Assembly (NCBI GenBank): GCA_013377005.1
Contig: JACABE010000002.1
Coordinates: 75,349-124,158 of the forward strand
Source: Bacteroidota bacterium
GTDB lineage: Bacteria > Bacteroidota > Bacteroidia > Bacteroidales > JACABE01
Direction: 5' to 3'
DNA: 48,810 nt
Shown: positions 15,101 to 21,100 of the stretch, one piece after another
Position numbering within the stretch: the first letter of the stretch is position 1
How the letters are laid out: each line of letters opens with the position of its first letter
Translations under genes and position numbers: made by a program
The notes under the pieces: model-generated
The model's database searches: none
Told to the model about the DNA's origin: nothing
The model's input: the letters and a program-made list of their open reading frames with translations, nothing else

Positions 15101-18100
15101 AAGAAAGTGCTGTTATTGTAACTGATTGATTTAAGCTTTGTGTACAACCACCTAAAGTTGTATTCACAGACACATTTCCACTTCCAGCTGATAACCCCCA
15201 ATTAATTGTAATTAGTGAAGTTCCTTGACCAGAAGCAATTGTACCACCAGTTACATTCCAAGAATAGCTTGCACCTGACAATGACTGAACAGAATATGAT
15301 ACTCCTGTTTGACCCGTACATGCTTGATAAGGATGTAATAGCCAATTTGGGCTAACATTAGAAAGTATCGTTACTGAATAATTAACTATCTTTTGACATC
15401 CCCAAGTCACATCTGTAACAGTAAGTCTATAATCATACGTTCCAGCAACAAGGTTATATCCAGTTAACCAAATAAAATTATTAGTTGTAGATCCTGGTAC
15501 AAAAAGGTTTGAAGCTCCTGATGTTAAAACTTGCCATGAATAAGCATAGTTACCACTTCCGCCGCTAACAGTAGCTGTAACTGACTGTAAACTATACTGA
15601 CATAACTGAGAGGGATCATCATCAATTATTGTTAAGTCAGGACGAACATTTACAGTAGCTGATCCTGATTGCAATTGAGAACAACCAGTTGCTCCTGAAA
15701 CACTTACCAATGAATAAATAAATGAACCAGAAACTCCTGTAGGTGCTGTTAATGTGACGCTATTGCCAGAAGTAGTAGTTATAAACTGATTCGATCCTCC
15801 ATTTATAGTATAAGCAAATGTATAGGGAGCTATTGATCCTGAACCTGTAAAAGTAATACTTGGCGAGCTTGCATTCAGACATACAGTATTAGTACCACTT
15901 ATAGTTGCTGTGGGTAATAGATAAATAGTAATTGATGAAGTAGCAGAAACTAAAGAGCAACCACCAGATGCTGCAATTGTATTGGTTACATTGTAAACAC
16001 CTACTGTACTTGTAGTTAAATTTATCTGACCAGTAGCAGTATTTACAAAATTCAAACCAGCTGTTGAAGAAAATAATCCTGCTACACCTCCACCGCTAAA
16101 AGTTGGATTAGGATTAATTGAATTAGAGCAATAAGGTGATCCTGTATAACTAAAAGTAGCTATTGGCAATGCTGTGATAGTTACATTAGTTGTAACAGGA
16201 ACAGAAGAACAACCTCCTGAAGCAGGAATTGTATATGTTACAGTATATATTCCTGCTGTACTTGAACTTGGTGTAATTGCACCCGTTGAAGAATTAATAC
16301 TTAATCCTGCTATACTATTATAAACACCTCCTGTATATGCTCCACTTCCATTTAATGTTACAAATTGTGGAGTACTAACAGATGTACAAAAAGGAGTACC
16401 TGAATAACTTATCGTAGCAGTAGGAATTATAGTTACTGGCCAATTTACTATTGTGGTTGGTCCAGTTGCTGTACATCCATAACTGCCTGCCGAACGACTT
16501 ACTCGTATTAATACATTAGTTGTAGCACCGGTGGTCGTTATAGCTGAACCTGAGGTATATGCCGACCAACTACTTCCATTATTTATACTATATTCATAAG
16601 TATCTGCTGAGCCGGTTGATCCGCCAGAACCTGCTGTAATTGTCGCACTCGGGCTATAACCTGCACATATTGATGTGCCACTTGATGGTGTGGCTGTATT
16701 TAATGTCGGATTCACTGTTGGTGGTGATATTGGCCAGGTACAAATGGTAGTCCATGCTGAATTTGTACATCCATAACTTCCAGAAGTTCTTCTCGATTGA
16801 ACTATTACACTGGTTGTGGCACCAGTTGTTGTTATGGCTGCTCCGTTGGTGTATGTATTATAGGTTGTTCCACCATTTATGCTATACTGATATTCATTTG
16901 CTGCTCCCGTAGATCCGCCCGATCCGCCTGTTCCTGTTACAGTTCCTGTATTATAACCTGCACATATTGTCGGGCCATTTGTAGGGGTTGCTGTGCTTAA
17001 TGTTGGTGATACAGGTGCTGAGGATACGGGCCAGGTAACTATTATAGTTGGTCCGGTTGCTGTACAACCATAACTACCTGCTGAACGGCTTACACGTATC
17101 AAGACGTTCGTTGTTGCTCCTGTTGTGGTAATGGCTGCGCCTGAGGTATAAGCCAACCAAGTTGTTCCGTTGTTGATACTGTATTCATAGGTATCGACTG
17201 ATCCTGATGATCCGCCTAAACCGGCTGTTATCGTCGCACTCGGGCTATAGCCTGCACAAATAGATGTGCCACTCGCAGGTGTTGCTGTGTTTAAAGTCGG
17301 ATTGACAGTGGGTGATGATACAGGCCAGGTACAAATAGTGGTCCATGAAGAATTTGAACAACCATAGCTGCCTGAAGTTCTTCGTGACTGAACTATTATA
17401 CTTGTCATTGCACCTGTTGTTGTTATAGCAACTCCGTTTGAGTATGTATTATAGGTTGTTCCACCATTAATGCTAAACTGATATTCATTGACAGATCCTG
17501 TTGAACCACCGGAACCACCTGTGCCTGTTACAGTGCCGGTATTAAATCCTGCACAAATCGTTGTTCCGCTTGCTGGTGTTGCTGAACTTAGTGTTGGTGC
17601 AGTGGGTGTAGATCCTATTGGCCAAGTACAAATGGTAGTCCATGCTGAATTTGTACATCCATAACTTCCAGAAGTTCTTCTCGATTGAACTATTACACTG
17701 GTTGTTGCTCCAGTTGTTGTTATGGCTGCTCCGTTGGTGTATGTATTATAGGTTGTTCCACCATTGATACTGTATTGATATTCATTCGCTGCTCCGGTAG
17801 ATCCGCCAGATCCACCTGTTCCTGTTACGATTCCTGTATTAAAACCTGCACATATTGTGGTGCCATTTGCAGGGGTGGAGGTACTTAATGTTGGTGATAC
17901 AGGTGCTGAGGATACAGGCCAGTTAACTATTGTGGTTGATCCGGTTGCTGTACAACCATAGCTGCCTGCCGAACGACTTACGCGTATTAAAACATTGGTC
18001 GTAGCACCAATGGTCGTTATGACTGAACCTGAGGTATATGACAACCAGCTACTTCCATTATTTATACTATATTCGTAAGTATCTGCTGAGCCGGTTGATC

Positions 18101-21100
18101 CGCCAGAACCTGCTGTAATTGTCGCACTCGGGCTATAGCCTGCACATATTGAAGTTCCACTTGCTGGTGTGGCTGTATTTAATGTCGGATTCACTGTTGG
18201 TGCTGATATTGGCCATGTACAAATTGTTGTCCATGCTGAATTTGAACACACTACTCCATCTGTTCTTCTTGCCTGAACAATTATACTGTTTGTTGCTCCA
18301 TTCGTTATTATGGCTGAGCCATTGGTGTAAGTTGAGTATGTACTTCCGCCATTTATACTATATTGGTATTCATTTGCTGCTCCAATGGATCCACCCGACC
18401 CACCTGTTCCTGTAACAGTTCCTGTGTTAAATCCAGCGCAAATTGTTGTACCATTAGCAGGGGTAGCGGTGCTTAATGTTGGGGAGATGGGAGTAGATAT
18501 CACCGTAATAGTGCGATCAGATATTGCAGCACAACCTCCAACAACATTGGTTGTCAATCTTAAAACTACACTCCCACTATAATTTGCTACTGGTGTATAA
18601 GTAACAGATGCTGGAGTTGCAGTCTGAGCAGTTGAACTTAGCGTTCCACCTCCAGAAATAATTGACCAAGCTGCTGTTGAAGCTCCACCACCAAAACTTG
18701 CACCACTCAATGTTATTGCAGAAGGAGTTGCAGATTGACAAACAGTATTAGGGCCACCAGCTAATGCATAATGAGCTGAAACAGTAATTACAATTGGTGA
18801 AGTATAAAGCGAATAGCAAGTAATTCCAGAATTTACAGAAACTGTCCTTCTTTTATAACTTGTTGTGGATGTTAATGCTGGAGGAGAATAACTTGCTGCT
18901 GTTGCCCCGCTAATAGTTGCATAGCTTCCAGTTGCATTGGTTTGCCATTCATAAAAAATTGAACCAGAACCTGTTCCTGCAGTTGTAGAGGTAAGCGAAG
19001 CTGGAGTAGTTCCATTGCAAATAGTTTGTGCTGTACCAATACTACCTGCAGTTACAACTGAATTTACAGTTACATTTACTGTATCTGATGATGCACAAAC
19101 CTGTTCGAAGAAAATATCATCCAAAGCAAAATCATTACCTGAAGCAATAGTATTTTGATTTACCAATGACAACACAGCTGTTGTACTAGAACCTGAATTC
19201 CAGTTATAAATAAACTTTTGCCATAAGCAAGTTGTACTTGTAACAGTATAGGTCACTCCTACAGGACTTCCATTTGCATATAATTGTAACTTAGATGGAT
19301 TTTCCCCCACCACACTCTGTTCCCAATAAGTAAACTGATAATCATTACCAGGAACAACATTTACTGTTTGAGACCAAACAATACCTCCTGCAGTAATAGC
19401 ACCGTTAACAACCATTTGTAATCCACTTCCAGATGTATGATCAACGCAAGTTGCGAAATTTGAATGTCTTGACTGAGGATTTGAAATGATATCATAAGTT
19501 CCTTCAGGGTACAAACCATTAGAAGTTGGCTGGGCTAATGTGTAAGAACTGGTAAAAGCTGTATTCCCTGATTCAAAATTACCATTAGTAACTAAATTTA
19601 TTCCACTTAATGCACTTCCGGTAACTGTATATGTTCCACTCATAGCTAGTGTAATATTACCGAGAATTGGATTTTGTTCGATAGAATAATAGCTGTTGGG
19701 ACCTGCCCAGTAATAATCGTTCGTATTTATACCAGAACTTGTCAATGTTATATTAGAATCTCCGCAAAAAGTGCCGCCTCCAGCTGCAACAATTGAAGTA
19801 AGAGGAAGAATATATGCAATAACTGGAGATCTAGTTGATGAAATACAACCATTATTATTTACATCAACATAATAGGTTGTATTTGAAGATATACTTGGTG
19901 TAGTAAAAAGAGAACCCGTTCCTAATGAGCTACCACCAATGGATGCAGCATACCAGTTTATTGTACCTATAGAAGTTGAGGCACTTAAAGAAACAGTACC
20001 CGCTCCACATCGACTTCCGGGAGATGTTCCTGTAATAATAGCAGGATTAACAGTTAGTGTATTATCTGTATTATTTGGTGCTGCTTTTAAATTTGTATTA
20101 CCTGAATAAGTATATGTGATAATATACGGTGTAATAGAAGCCGGAATTGTAACTGTATTAAAATTGACCGAAAACCCTCCAACGCCATCGGAAATTGTAG
20201 TATTTTGAGTATTCCCGTTAACAGTTATTCCAATAGTTTCGCCAAATGATGGATACAAAGTACCAGCAAAACTAACACCTCCAGTTAATGTTACAAAGGA
20301 TGTACCATAACAGATGCTTTGACTAACAGTAAGGTTGGAAAAAGAGGGAGTTGGTCTTGTATCGGTTGTAACAGTAAGAATACCTGTTGTAGCAGCAAAA
20401 TAAATGTTATCTTTGTAAGTAGCAGAAGAAGTTGTTGAACCCCATGTGCCATTAATTTTACTTAAACCGTCCAATGTAAGACTGTTAGTTGTAATATTGA
20501 TTCCTGTATTAAGACTTGCAGTAGCTCCTGAAATACTCAGATTTCCAGCAACAGAAGTCCCAGTTATAATTGATTTCGCACCAGATCCGGAAAGTATAAG
20601 ATTATTATAGGTAACTGCAGCAATAGACTGACTTCCTGATGCATTCCATTCAACAGTTCCCGTACCTGCTGTAAATGTTCCACCAGTACCACTAACACTT
20701 CCACCAATTTTTAAAAGGCTCGATCCAGCATTCAATGTACCTAGAGTTCTTGTCCAAGTACCAGTGAAAATATGAGTTAATCCAGTACCAAGATTTAAGG
20801 TACCTCCAGAACCATTTATTGCTAATGAAGCTCCGTTGATATTACCCTGCAAAGTGGCTGTTCCTCCGGTTTTTGTCATAGAAACAATACCTGTTGTTGT
20901 AAAAGCACCTATACTTTGAGTGGCTGTTCCAGCAATAGTAACGCCACCTATTGTACCACTTGCAGTTCCACTATTGATAAAATTACCATTTATTGTTAAT
21001 AAAAAGCTTGACATTGAAAAGCTTGCACCATTAGTAATAGTAAGTGGTGCAGTAGAGTTAAATATTTTAGCTTCATTTAAAGTGATAGTTCCTGTATTAG

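Noticed and set aside
7846-18500. Tandem repeats as a possible CRISPR array
   Set aside because: Units are ~295 bp, coding and in frame, with no short repeats alternating with unique spacers.
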